A stretch of 64,000 bases of DNA from Clostridiaceae bacterium. Its GTDB lineage: Bacteria > Bacillota_I > Bacilli_A > Erysipelotrichales > Coprobacillaceae. The position numbers and the translations under genes are program-made. The notes beneath the pieces are model-generated. The model did no database searches. It had not been told where the DNA came from and saw nothing but the letters and a program-made list of their open reading frames with translations. Shown here one piece after another: positions 25,601-30,443 of the stretch (within the stretch, counting starts at the first letter, position 1; each line of letters starts with the position of its first letter). The DNA is taken from contig CABJAS010000002.1 of the NCBI GenBank assembly GCA_902363625.1, positions 301,819 through 365,818 of the forward strand, in the 5' to 3' direction.

Positions 25601-28454
25601 AATCACAGGAAATGTGTTTGAAGATGAAGATTATGACGGTATCTATGATACGGAAGAAAACTATGCAAAAATAAAAGAAGCAGTAGACAATGGGATTCCA
25701 TTGGAAGTGACCTTAAAAGGGTATTATCAAGATGAAAATGGTATTTGGCAAGAACGATTGGATGAACATGGTAATCCTTATGAACAAAAAGTATTGGTAG
25801 ATGACAATGGTAAATATGTATTCAGTCAGGTGGATACACAGATCTATGCGTCTGGTAAACATTACTTAGCCGGATATCAGTTATTTATCAATACAATTCC
25901 TGATGGCTATGGTTCAACACGTTACTTAATGAATGTTGGAAAACAAGACAGCACTTTATACAAGCAAGGAAATACATTAGCACTCACTAAGACGACACAG
26001 GATAAAGGGTATGTCGGATCAAGCTTTGAAGAACTAAACGGTTATATTATCCCGGCTTACCATAATGCAGAAACTGACAAGGTTAACACGGCTACAGTAA
26101 TCAATGGCTATGATATTGTGAAGTCAAGAGACTTAGAACATTATAATATCGGATTTACCGATAAGGTAGGCGGACAAATTAAGGGAACGATCTTTGATGA
26201 TGAAAACTATGATGGTTTCTATGGCGAAAGCGAAGCCGGTATCAATGACATTGATGTTTATCTTGAACAATATTACTTACTTGATGATGGTACATGGACT
26301 TTAAATAAAGAAGATTATGCTCAGACTCAAACGCAGACATTGAATGGAAAAGATGGATTATTCTTATTTGATGCGGTGCCAACGCATATAACTGCGGATG
26401 ATGGTACGGTGCATTTAGCTTCCTATAAAGTAAAAGTAGGGGATATCCCGGAAATTTATGGAATCACTTATTTGAACATGCGCAGTCAGGATTCAACGGA
26501 TATCTATGATGAAACAAGAGACAGTGATCTTGTAGCAGCGACACATTATCTGACTTCTGGTGATGGAAAGAAAACCAGTGAGGAATATATTTTAACGGCT
26601 TATCCACTTCAGGAAAACGATCCACGCAATGAAGACTATATCTATACTTATAATGGACAGGACTATGATATTCTGGATAATCAGACAATCAATGATTTTG
26701 ATGGTGGATTGGTTCAGTTCAAACAAGGAAGTATAGAGGGAGATGTTTGGCTCGACAGCAGTGATGACTTAGAAACAAGTTATGACGGTATTAAAAATGA
26801 CAACGAGCAGGGTATAGCCGATCAAACGGTTGTTCTATCTCAGTATTTACTGAAGAATGGCAAATGGGAATTAGTAGAAGACGGTGATCTCTTCACGACA
26901 ACAAATGAAAACGGACATTATCTATTTGCAGATTTGCCGGTTTATAAAGAAGAGGATGACGGTACTCGATATCTCTATGGCTATCAGCTGAAGTTAGACA
27001 CGATATCAGAAGAATATGCAGTAACAAAATATCGTCAAGGGGATGATCCTGTAAAAGACAGTGATCTCAACGTAGAAACATCAATGTTGACAGAAGCAAA
27101 TGAGTATATCATATTAGCACATGATGCTACTCACGATGACTATATCAATAAGCCATATACGATTAAAGTCGATAATGGCTGGCTGAAGTCTGCAAGCTAC
27201 TATGATATTTTAGTAGGAGAACACAACAAAGACTACAGTGCCGGTTATGTGGAATATCAATTAGGAAGCATTGAAGGTATTGCCTTTGAAGATGAAGATT
27301 ATGACGGTATCTATAATAATAGTGACCATGTTAAAGCAGAAGTGCTGGTAAAATTGAAGCGCTATTATTACAACAGTGATGAAAGAGAATGGATTGAGGA
27401 TAATCGCAGTCCAAGAGTCATTGATGAAGAAGCTGACGATTATGAAAAGACTGAAAAACCAGAAAGTATCTATCGTCAGATGCTCACCGATAAAAACGGA
27501 CATTATATCTTTGATAATTTAGAGACCTACAAAGAAATAGACGGAAAACGCTATATCTATGGTTATCAGTTATGGATTGATGATATTCCTCAAGGAACGG
27601 CAGCAACTAAGTATCAGCAAAACAATGGTGAAAACGACAGTGCGTTAAAAGCAGATACTAAGCAGTTAATAAAAGCGGATATGTCACTGCCGGAAATGAA
27701 CAGCGGATATTTGACGGTAGCTGAGAATGTTAGTGATAAATCATATCAGAATACACATTATGTCATTGGTAAATATGATACGATTGCCGCTAAATCATTA
27801 ACCGATTATAATGCCGGATTTACATCTATTGATACAGGAAGTATCTCCGGAATAGTATGGGAAGATGAAGATAAAAATGGTATTCGTCATGAAACTGAAA
27901 AAGGAATGGCAGATATCGAAGTGATACTGGAAACCTATTATTACCAGCAAGGAAAATGGCAGCAGTTAAAGGATAAAGTCGTATTGAAAGCTATCACAAG
28001 TGAAGAAGGAAAATATGAATTTAACCACCTGCCAACTTATGGCTACATTGATGAAGAACTTGTTTTATATGGCTATAAAGTTAAAATAGAAAACTATCCA
28101 AATGATTATGAAGTGACAAGCTATCATGCAAATGACATGTATTTAGACAGTGACTTAAATGGCAATACAGGCTATTTATCAGAATATGAAGAATTAATGG
28201 TCTTAGCTTCAAAAGCAGATCAGACAATTGATCCAATGTATACAATAAATGGCTATAATATTGTCAAAGCTTCTAATATCCATGATTTAGATGCCGGATT
28301 CTCATTATATGATCCTGAATATGAAACAGTGATTGAAAATGTAGATACCGGGGATCGAAATCAGTTAACAGGTGTTGCGGGCTTGCTCGCATTATCAGGA
28401 ATAGCTTTCATCGTGTTAAACAAAAAGAAAAAAGAAAAGGATGAGAAGGAGTAG
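7656..28454 (+). CDS. Giant secreted, wall-anchored multi-domain surface protein (SdrD-B repeats)
   Basis: About 6,932 residues (near 770 kDa) from the ATG at 7656, chosen because GGGAGG lies 9 bases upstream and a signal peptide follows (KKLLKKMKQ, hydrophobic 16-30, cleavage near FVSA/EE at 39). An upstream in-frame TTG at 7608 has no ribosome site. The body has DUF11-like adhesin/isopeptide-type segments (VAIGDTVNYYLSGFENTG ... VVTDTLPK), a tandem pair of about 184-residue modules (residues 650-1017), long Tyr/Asp/Asn-rich unassigned regions, and from residue 5048 about ten SdrD-B-like beta-modules with acidic calcium-loop motifs such as DDKNYDGL and EDEDYDGIYD. The end is sorting-signal-like: VDTGD (6896-6900), hydrophobic stretch, KKKKEKDEK. 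The motif is not LPXTG, and no sortase gene is in the window. Role as an adhesin or biofilm stalk is inference. Confidence 0.9.
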   Translation: MDGFSVKKLLKKMKQIVSVLLTFALVFTTLEMRTFFVSAEERTTNTCGNPAVKVSFSSWQGGIPTSQSMTSLLGKKDTFEVDIKMDGEFDKGKADKLNLKIDLPYFYYDDDNELITTYDINKVPEVQRGENLMGIQAEIINLGDYDLPAVSGGLENYIYRGPFVINGEQSLIAGSTQVLKIAVSFYGNVPENTAANIQVGGGYKNYYNESDERCEVNYSVAPGASENSIYTLINSNLAWESLTTQVEQPVIWDKYNYFTYQVTMKNVSTDEDSYFSDFDLNFMVPNVDQEKFGTLDEDIMAWIYNENGDPIKNEDHTIADRSYVGVPNQGGVLVYDVTDKTKEELAKWDLSEYSNVTDSPMVYHYTNNRTINIPVTDKKIEMGEERTYYVAIPFANNIPDAQGIEFTTQSISTIYFNKGLSWSKTQGFQSFFGKPDPGFTHEKYVLDQSGQKTDHIEVAIGDTVNYYLSGFENTGNLPAFNPVVTDTLPKSFDLKKLSIEMDFSQEDPSYIPSLEEWFKKDHLVEFEFKRSDGTLDYVSLGQFNAEADTSSSKVWSIDMDGKIKDYLYSNPGTEFTGQMRFNLAEKIKVNQTFNGRIVVNGEAPILDSYYNTLDTNYEMWIYVVRDGDYTITEKSVQQDDATVDALPGDPVINVDAYHNDGTNYVYNDPLSAVANQTNTGFRYQLGNNSISQIIPATFKSGSLLDSNGLGLVADSIKLSSDLVKNSVIENIRLTNTSGSSLDISGNTLITDSNGDIIIEKSQWAALGNLAHVEIKFKSFKNNISLAPSLNIMINGTLNMVGTLTTMGSFETQYNDVNVDKYVADYATINITPGAPIIDVDAYHYDETNGYNFGDPLGAAVNNGNSGYRYRLGNTSVSQIAPAAFTSGNMISGGLGLIVDSVTLSKGLIDVSEINEVIIRGTSGNKVIPFTSLTTNDSGDIVIKKSQWNTIGNFQNIEVRFNSFKNNIAINDDIHILINGTPNVSGNLTVTGSFTTQYSNISNITATDTGTLNVQAINPVLTGKSFDTKGNYSGTNTPATLPTNISRLTVANNEDNNGYEFEIGNGSNSDVGAANVTIDLTGNVGDKNVCTQTFFDWLLDRRDSSCLPMIKGFDTSDIYLSSNYELVGEIDNVQIFDWDQDPKKDTPKLTLALADISKTTDGRLLIDKATLNAAGIDRLLYIHIEFKDFYGQTNANNPEKLKVTITGNTDWYDNLDAVLTFNPENPTMTDQTKSVTAGLMIKRPGLMLHTDIYYYDNTLETSNPASGNSDGNLMRLGIPYDRDFKYRVSIENTEISHLDDVDLLIELPINANSGDEANTGFHTTKVIFNKKLFEQFTDFKTLTLYDRNDLDHGLEFIYDKAAETFTSPDYGTITFNSEGELVFDQLAAIGIDELGQVTLSGLDVVLKNEDTANAWVDFYGYSDSYFGTENTIKASAENYINSIRDDNHKIASSDTAISTVSKMYFDTILTAGYKDSETGDRFDQISTQVEDVRTGYRYNGNRYSASDSVSFKDDSELDIGYKAIGSYMLDFRQYLNVGNNYPIDSNPLSGYYGYYSQEHQGMNYIYTQSFNTAANLEMTMNLPSDKFDTYYIKVDPRAIDYLQSITITRSDKTTQTLKRNEWISKVGNGIEEDASGNHYFRINLADENADLYETVTDGSTNTSYYKSPIDYKADNPVTSIVFNLDINKTESSDGVNANNPDFGSWYNPNDQKTKYMFEVTGRFYETGKAEATASTQLKVGSKRSKERIDSANKNARSEWSYSNTYYSKTGYDYGDWTVLEYDARHLQSTAWVNVRNDVNKVLKGVHDNPNLNQDIDVEYGKKDYFSVSFYRESTAANHDYKSGNNGWKYQDLDDFINKISYADEVILKDTLPKIRTDEQNGYYGFLTEDISIPEALYKYIDHIEILKQHVEKIPNSSLVPDSSDGMKGYKITLDNENLIILTKDDLGSADENGHYQIKFQYKERDENAVSGGSNDIVLEENDYIFSYKIILKNIPGNGDFARELLGNTDLKQADFHGTNADVDIKVGGYVYLIKNINPVNDAVNTVDSTLKNDYDQETLIPQNNDTAYLMGFRIPFKAGFALESLSTGTQYDYESVDDASQGIIANMTPHKTSYGVKIWNQADGSGAKNKATRIKQVNATVSLDSHYNMKSISFPKEFVEGNWFNIDSITLNSSGISKVFDYNADNANSLDLSLYLTKTSDPDEHYEFDVDKFIRDYIDKFPTYKVDNSAETYIQEHINSFVVTMSAVNPDTENDDTLLAASQYLTVDKALGYTFTYEGVWVNRTETDVKANDWTEASRPTFGMTPNAYPTTNTSSSMQAAFTAADFNAENYQGNLTGTTPTVNSVIANLVGKMNVAMERGKTLNLNGTNVDTFAYDRHLDETTNTNVESPVANGKIIPHDYIDYTLTVGADANSAIPLQHTDMRFTAPIGQRIIGWEIVSNSTDIQAEDITATVKDNGSDLVFKADSYYIKDSENNNTNYKELNISIGNVTKSELDNQIQKGQEVEIVVYTQTTDELKDSDGNPNYEEKVVTAKYEVVSKPKHTYSQYSITGNKDSSASWGSAYYSKVNDVIYYRNRTDFYRKNGTPYTGSDYTSIITSDIKFKEKINDLWFEYVYDDTTSQYDGQPMTLKVSGKNGANKIDITNNTKHNAKEITFEVSFLSKITRSDGTVDYFKGFELNKKPKFEYPAAMTSTKPIKVEYLFEVNGKDEWIGENDVIEKDSALNPIQTISDAYYTIDAKKIRWTYYDVPALGSDNKEVTFATTTDPFIFEGTGRYNDTRQDDSYQIADRFEMMMAGTVKPIHEHNVLVDNTIDDNVTPVNVVEEVKFEGAGQITKEIARERPVITYQTQIFNTEDEAKVIYNPDIQAVQKNSYRPNDKMWYKLSVINNKLNSSNAATGYQGAFLNPVFYDKIPEYVTADMNNIKIRWLDKEGNERLDIPNLEIKEYDINSVPDYGGDMVVPKGTPKESVGSNITGKAFDDIKPTEANSTKINYKVYEFSFAGDVRLEVGESIEIWYEATAREEKLPMVYTNDNGNIYPEYYPKMGEYYQTAFTSSYGIAGWPLVGGSRSRSGAYGDGATRLVDNSGILMDMNYLIHDAGITGTVNANVDKWEFLKGATTFIPGTTANVTNAASIYGNNGTVMDYDSASGSVYQAVKYVPTVTGTDLDVLPTGIQYQGANNANRDQYEYVVKPRTDISKTEWDNKTKDQQTPIVWSEARIHLQTAWLATSSEIIPTKNAGESDLDYTNHAKEYLGNRFSKLKGWDKSNPNYSFYQWSNYGDAERKQLFMDDCISTLEYKDTYTARLSAYNYGDWQLDGVEFIYVLPKGMAPQLDENDKLIISANTLTGGDSLTPIYSAIDSGKVKVEVLQEPGGINSGYLTPRKIQDPFLVNDYTNTTTDVYSDHPDYYTTSEAESWVFKITVDQELSKWFNRGTNKGYILNVDIECVVETVDDNDYWYDKVFVSPKESVNSQYSQIFDITAWQGSTKDKVYDAAYGLLSTQYGGMDYLWDGYDGAYNDGDGFDAMTAYNSGSPNTPYINGFNIQNNEVMINENVNGKVVSGDLKDYYGSGKTNVYASTGTRAKKRKPLIRTWTTLGDDQSLDGSNIKDYYLNAELDNSSMNIHVENNYYWNDLSTNGTYPISGNSDSNSTMRHLHNYSTDGGNRGTFFFPVVTDILPENIVPKDINGQLFTTDNSENAAKQLSWTLYDGATNLPVNAEQNLYKSIVEYIEIDKEDGSGKEGRYKITFYQDQSAQGDVPDAKIVSGDTRIFSFDFTNVDIPDDTMQNGETNSELLAQYQTNNTYVTSQLPGFKFITDNDIEGNPYTVGALWNPYYAGRYSVGDNRKDAIYNSVTIPYSYNSISGGVIPNNTVSKLGTRYSIIDAVEDGGVKRYDETNSFNLEDYTHIRTGLNLNETQKDFNLSGGLTHDAVTGETISEQGITTSMRIRVKYARMETETYVSDDVDVLGMRDDDTKDGIDHYPTIHFDDPGYVKSDIDHKQFGDYLWYTTKVMNKPENAQDYAHAGDILHSKISIAIKLPSNVSYEEDYYLEFEDLSGQKVKITKEDIDSGDSLRSKGWQINYLNHVIDPDTLEETLVFEVITVGEAENYQDYYNGKNFPGYFASDSTFDFKVKTVIDHLESPDTLTVGENYWDEQYAAKSYVTLKDTGGNYLNIPGLIEIPLDLVGFERQETDYEKDASIPEDVDLDYNYDGDLKDVYATDSSARVTVLKPSSTTRLDTSVKHTLISNPDAGIVVAEDPSVKGATAMNVYLDQVVNLSTAVPEFIIDYRVPSRGTEAGTLYEAPMTAKPILSMIKEIRTGVWELPKPDKYTGSAPLDVLKNKLKVHIYVLTSDNPPAAAYINPGNNGDYTAAHWKDLGSYSLTENAVINLEDKDYNSNITQIRYVIKAEGDIKETVKYPVPKGFRLSVDADPNTGGIQEMDEVDPKRENINELPQSIKDNAAYVRLSSAHMDGSGKRLHLNNFATGWSRYDDSQYSATSSAARAGYYVNAELPYMQVDLEPYYFHRYQKEDKTYGFEWSDTDMLIKQNFSTMLKYKASIHNLTDAEIEAAGFKDETQDNLSKPQISTVLPYLEDILDTDYKYVDAQSAEYQDSFVHDDYSATERLERKQSQWTYYVLDEAGNIVTNSKIKGVDFVSYSKSADLSGVDRKILTWSFDGFLEPGQTIVVDYMVPLATKDFGMTSTDLMKCSVYGYKQGSLKPFIPKIENSNETYAFEIDKRDINDNGMTTSEATLVKGVGGISFESRRAINRLRFSYSEYDTAGFETTRPSLVPEGTDYQFKSIILNPDIYGAPGYKETIIYDVLPYENDKNIVNAQNKDDPNSLGADRNSKWNGWVIPESVKLLRMETPSAGGTITKELVDGTDCEIWVGPFEKTGGQINVKQISDLPAFKDTSNTEFYSNMYADPVMRSQYFVRLSDLKAVKASDEEAYTMLTKNIQAIWAQVADGQNLGLDGGVKFELNYYLHSPLNLPQYNGAITSDMGDDAIRKNVTDYTGWNTFAVQARQDVNPMSVVESPRAGVYLNAPVEKGYIGSYVWYDANYNADIDEGEYVRRDDGRLIFKNKTKDLDYDGVNDDPGINGVLVELLSENGYPVNKLGEAVVEEAGTGKFIKIDETTGLKMTDINGTYEYSLYGPTTYTTEADAYGNNGYFVISNVTPGNYKLRYTFPEKTYNTHALTTLEIGDTKAKMEVYRDGDTLPDLGNPGQGDVESDAQTVTNKLVVQTADSIRIDAIGSDPSTYAAYDAKMTSYNVGVSRAYVYGGTAWVDETPDPSDPGNVISDGLIGTAEKRLENVDVTFYEVTDTGLVLAKNADGKDAITKSDANGYFEMSLYPERSYLAVASTAKTDGVYKPSPITLNTDPKVQNNDNDLTLSSDKKTNQTFVFTTGVEFDASNKPILDANGNYYGVYNHLGLGFVEAGRGYIGKYVWNDVTYDGLRGNYIDANNQVVSEPGVENIKLILERYYFDDNTNEWKPIPEAVTAYEQLTNSGGSYTFQNVKTTYTLGDKVYLAGYKLKVDTSTLPPNYTITKFKMNNGLDDSKLPISTTNGYLDVTQDTDSTGMIIIAEKADNDTPNEYINIHEGVKYDISNGKMILNLDLGLTSIDTSTITGTIWDDKNYDGLQNQYKDAADQLVNEPGISNVSVHLEQYYYQSGQWIQKTDFVSPTVLTDTDGHYEFNDVASNILIGSDRYMTGYKVKVDQLPADYAVSKYRVGSDDTINSDLKENNLYLNADDEYITVAEKVTNINYDIDYIIQNDLGNYDVNKVTHRTDYDGGLIKYEKAALKGTIWEDKNYNGLMDTYKDDSNNVLDEPRIVNVDLQLQQYYLDGSVWKKVPEAQWNPLLHQESTDADGNYAFEDLETYVHINNKNYLAGYQADVLRVPNNEKYAVTLYKVPVTGDVRNSDLTKDYQMQESTDYLVIADEVAAGSAENTPYIVSVNGKRYDFITAKDNINNDGGFVQYEQSTITGNVFEDEDYDGIYDTEENYAKIKEAVDNGIPLEVTLKGYYQDENGIWQERLDEHGNPYEQKVLVDDNGKYVFSQVDTQIYASGKHYLAGYQLFINTIPDGYGSTRYLMNVGKQDSTLYKQGNTLALTKTTQDKGYVGSSFEELNGYIIPAYHNAETDKVNTATVINGYDIVKSRDLEHYNIGFTDKVGGQIKGTIFDDENYDGFYGESEAGINDIDVYLEQYYLLDDGTWTLNKEDYAQTQTQTLNGKDGLFLFDAVPTHITADDGTVHLASYKVKVGDIPEIYGITYLNMRSQDSTDIYDETRDSDLVAATHYLTSGDGKKTSEEYILTAYPLQENDPRNEDYIYTYNGQDYDILDNQTINDFDGGLVQFKQGSIEGDVWLDSSDDLETSYDGIKNDNEQGIADQTVVLSQYLLKNGKWELVEDGDLFTTTNENGHYLFADLPVYKEEDDGTRYLYGYQLKLDTISEEYAVTKYRQGDDPVKDSDLNVETSMLTEANEYIILAHDATHDDYINKPYTIKVDNGWLKSASYYDILVGEHNKDYSAGYVEYQLGSIEGIAFEDEDYDGIYNNSDHVKAEVLVKLKRYYYNSDEREWIEDNRSPRVIDEEADDYEKTEKPESIYRQMLTDKNGHYIFDNLETYKEIDGKRYIYGYQLWIDDIPQGTAATKYQQNNGENDSALKADTKQLIKADMSLPEMNSGYLTVAENVSDKSYQNTHYVIGKYDTIAAKSLTDYNAGFTSIDTGSISGIVWEDEDKNGIRHETEKGMADIEVILETYYYQQGKWQQLKDKVVLKAITSEEGKYEFNHLPTYGYIDEELVLYGYKVKIENYPNDYEVTSYHANDMYLDSDLNGNTGYLSEYEELMVLASKADQTIDPMYTINGYNIVKASNIHDLDAGFSLYDPEYETVIENVDTGDRNQLTGVAGLLALSGIAFIVLNKKKKEKDEKE
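9603..10706 (+). repeat. Tandem duplication of a ~184-residue module in the giant protein
   Basis: Two consecutive copies begin PVINVDAYHNDGTN (9603) and PIIDVDAYHYDETN (10158) and share GFRYQLGN/GYRYRLGN, the SQW..(L/I)GN line, SFKNNI and INGT..(V/S)G in order. They differ at many positions, so this is an old duplication of a beta-rich domain. A partial third start, NPVLTGKSFDT, follows at 10704. Confidence 0.8.
22797..28310 (+). repeat. Array of about ten SdrD-B-like modules
   Basis: Module starts (G-x-I-x-G-x-x-W/F-x-D type) fall at 22797, 23481, 23970, 24525, 25050, 25596, 26172, 26727, 27264 and 27837. From the third on, spacing is 525-576 nt, about 184 residues. Each has an acidic DxxYDG loop, then a (L/V)x(L/Q)xxYY strand, a Y.F..(V/L) strand, a GYQ/GYK strand, then a linker with DS(D/A/K)L and a late YDI motif. 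The linker makes these units longer than staphylococcal SdrD-B domains. Copies are divergent, not recently amplified. Confidence 0.85.
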
Positions 28455-28475
28455 CTTTATACTCCTTTTCTCATC
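28440..28475 (+). terminator. Hairpin between the giant gene and the solute-binding-protein gene
   Basis: Arms 28440-28453 and 28460-28475 match except for a 2-nt bulge (GATGAGAAGGAGTA against its complement). It overlaps the stop codon and has no proper T-run, so it may be a leaky terminator or an mRNA-stabilising hairpin that sets the ratio of the two products. Confidence 0.55.
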
Positions 28476-28493
28476 ATTAATAGGAGGGATAAG

Positions 28494-29936
28494 ATGAAAT
28501 ATAAACTTGCTGCAGGCATCACCGTCATTCTTGTGATTGCCATGGTTGCTTATACAATAAGCAAATCACCGAATGAACCGGAGAATCTTATTTTTTCAGG
28601 AGAGCAATCAAAAGTAAAAAAACTAGATGGGGAAAGAAAAGATACTTATATTATTGGTGTTTCACAGGTATCATCTAATGCTCATCCTTATTTGCAAAAC
28701 AATGATTCTGCACAAATGATAAATAATTTTGTTTATCCTTCTTTAGTTCATTTTAATAAAGGAAATTATGAGTATCTTTTAGCTGAAAGCATTCTTTTGA
28801 AAGAACAGGGAACAAGGGCTGTCATAAAAATCAAAACAGGCTTGAAATTCAGCGATGGAAGCCCATTAACAGCTAAGGATGTCTTATATAGTTATTATTA
28901 TTTAAGTCATCCAGATGTTAATTATGAAGGTAAAAACACATGTTTATCCATTAAAGGAATGAAAGATTATCAGACAGGCAATACAAGTGAGATCAGTGGG
29001 ATAAAAGAATTGGACGAACAGACTTTAGAAATTGAATTTTCTGAACTGAAATCCGGTATATTTGACTGTTTGGAACTGCCTATCTTAAAAGATCAGGATG
29101 GATCCTATGATTATTCTTCTAAAACCCAAAGACATCTCGGTGCAGGTGAATATAAAATAGAAAGCTTATCTTTATATGAGCAGGTGACTTTAATTAAAAA
29201 TGAATTTAATAAAGCCAAAACGGATTACAGCAAAATAAAAATAGTTGCAGCTGACCTCTCTTTACTAAATGATCAGGAATTAGATACGATGGTTGTTTCT
29301 AAAAGCAGTCTTGATTCTATAAAACAGCTGGGAGCTTATCGTATATATGAATATTCCAGTAAGCAAAGAGATTTTCTGATATTTAATAGAGATAATGAAT
29401 TGATGCAGGAAGCAGAAAACAGAAGAATTCTTGCTGATGCTTTAAATACACAAGAAATAGTGAAAACTATTTATGAAGAAGGAAGTTTGTCTAAAGGGAT
29501 TTTATCGGGTGAAAAAGATACACCGAATTATTTATCTTTAAAAAAGAAGAGTGAAGAAACATTAAATCAAACGGTTTTATTCCAGCATACCTATGATGGT
29601 ATCGGTTTAGGTTTATTTGATACGCTCAAAAATCAACTGCAAGACAAAATCGTTCTGGCTGATCGAATGGTTGGCTTACAGACATTATCCATTGATGATC
29701 CTAGTGTAGCTATTTATCATTATTCAGGCAGGATTGATGAAGTATTAAATAGTTTTGATTTAAATGGCTACTTTCAGCAGCTAAATGACAGTGAATTGAA
29801 ACAGAGTGCAGATTTATTGGAGAAATATTTAACTCAAGAAGCTTTATGTATTCCACTCCATAATGAAAGTTATTATGTTGTTGAGCTAAATAAAAGAACG
29901 TCAATCGATATTTGGAATCAGATAAACATTTATTAG
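28494..29936 (+). CDS. Membrane-anchored family-5 (oligopeptide-type) solute-binding protein
   Basis: 480 residues with one N-terminal hydrophobic segment (4-23) and no lipobox cysteine, so it is probably held by an uncleaved anchor or signal peptide and is not a lipoprotein. The SBP_bac_5 signature is clear: LKFSDGSPLTAKDVLYSYYY at about residues 117-136, preceded by LAESILL and followed by LDEQTLEIEF. Family members bind peptides, nickel or sugars for an ABC importer, but no importer genes are adjacent. It starts 39 bases after the giant surface gene with AGGAGGG 6 bases before ATG, so read-through expression is likely. It could be an orphan sensor-type binding protein. Confidence 0.8.
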   Translation: MKYKLAAGITVILVIAMVAYTISKSPNEPENLIFSGEQSKVKKLDGERKDTYIIGVSQVSSNAHPYLQNNDSAQMINNFVYPSLVHFNKGNYEYLLAESILLKEQGTRAVIKIKTGLKFSDGSPLTAKDVLYSYYYLSHPDVNYEGKNTCLSIKGMKDYQTGNTSEISGIKELDEQTLEIEFSELKSGIFDCLELPILKDQDGSYDYSSKTQRHLGAGEYKIESLSLYEQVTLIKNEFNKAKTDYSKIKIVAADLSLLNDQELDTMVVSKSSLDSIKQLGAYRIYEYSSKQRDFLIFNRDNELMQEAENRRILADALNTQEIVKTIYEEGSLSKGILSGEKDTPNYLSLKKKSEETLNQTVLFQHTYDGIGLGLFDTLKNQLQDKIVLADRMVGLQTLSIDDPSVAIYHYSGRIDEVLNSFDLNGYFQQLNDSELKQSADLLEKYLTQEALCIPLHNESYYVVELNKRTSIDIWNQINIY

Positions 29937-29985
29937 AAACTCTAATTAGGTATCTAACCCTATATGAAAAGAATAAAGAATTGAA

Positions 29986-30027
29986 AAAACACTGGGTACA
30001 TATCATTTTATTCCAGTGTTTTTGTTT
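29986..30027. terminator. Bidirectional terminator
   Basis: AAAACACTGG (29986-29995) and CCAGTGTTTT (30013-30022) flanked by A-run and T-run, between convergent genes. Confidence 0.85.
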
Positions 30028-30045
30028 AAACAAATATCCGATATC

Positions 30046-30282
30046 TTATTTCTTATTCTTAGCAAAAAAAGAACGATAGATAAAATAGACGATTAAAAGA
30101 ATAATAATTCTGTTTTGAAGAATAAGTGTATCTGTAGCCATCCAAGGATATACATAATTATGAACAAGCTTGTCATAAAATTGGGTTAGATAAATTAAGA
30201 TTCCTTCTATTCGTATCAATAAAAATAAACTGATGGAGGCACTTAGTAAATATAGTATTGTCTTTTTCATTATGTGATTCAT
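30046..30282 (-). CDS. Small two-helix membrane protein
   Basis: 78 residues from the ATG at 30282 (MNHIMKKTI), chosen for GGGAG about 11 bases upstream; the open frame continues 37 codons further but without a ribosome site. It has two hydrophobic segments, about 7-29 and 58-73, and a basic C-terminus (RSFFAKNKK). No family recognised. It is a single gene, convergent with the solute-binding protein gene and sharing its terminator. It may equally be the tail of a decayed gene. Confidence 0.5.
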   Translation of the reverse strand: MNHIMKKTILYLLSASISLFLLIRIEGILIYLTQFYDKLVHNYVYPWMATDTLILQNRIIILLIVYFIYRSFFAKNKK

Positions 30283-30443
30283 TTTATTCTTTCTCCCTAC
30301 TAAATAATCTGATTTCACTATAGCATAAAAATCGGTAACTGGATTATAAAATAATGAAAAGCGTTCTTGAAATATTTTTATTCCGGTTGGCAATAGAATA
30401 GATTTATGTTAAAGTCAAAATAGAAATATCAGAGGGTAAAGGA

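Noticed and set aside
22797-28310. Regular ~550-nt periodicity as a possible CRISPR or DNA repeat array
   Set aside because: The repeats are protein-level, divergent, in one open frame, and lack short identical direct repeats.
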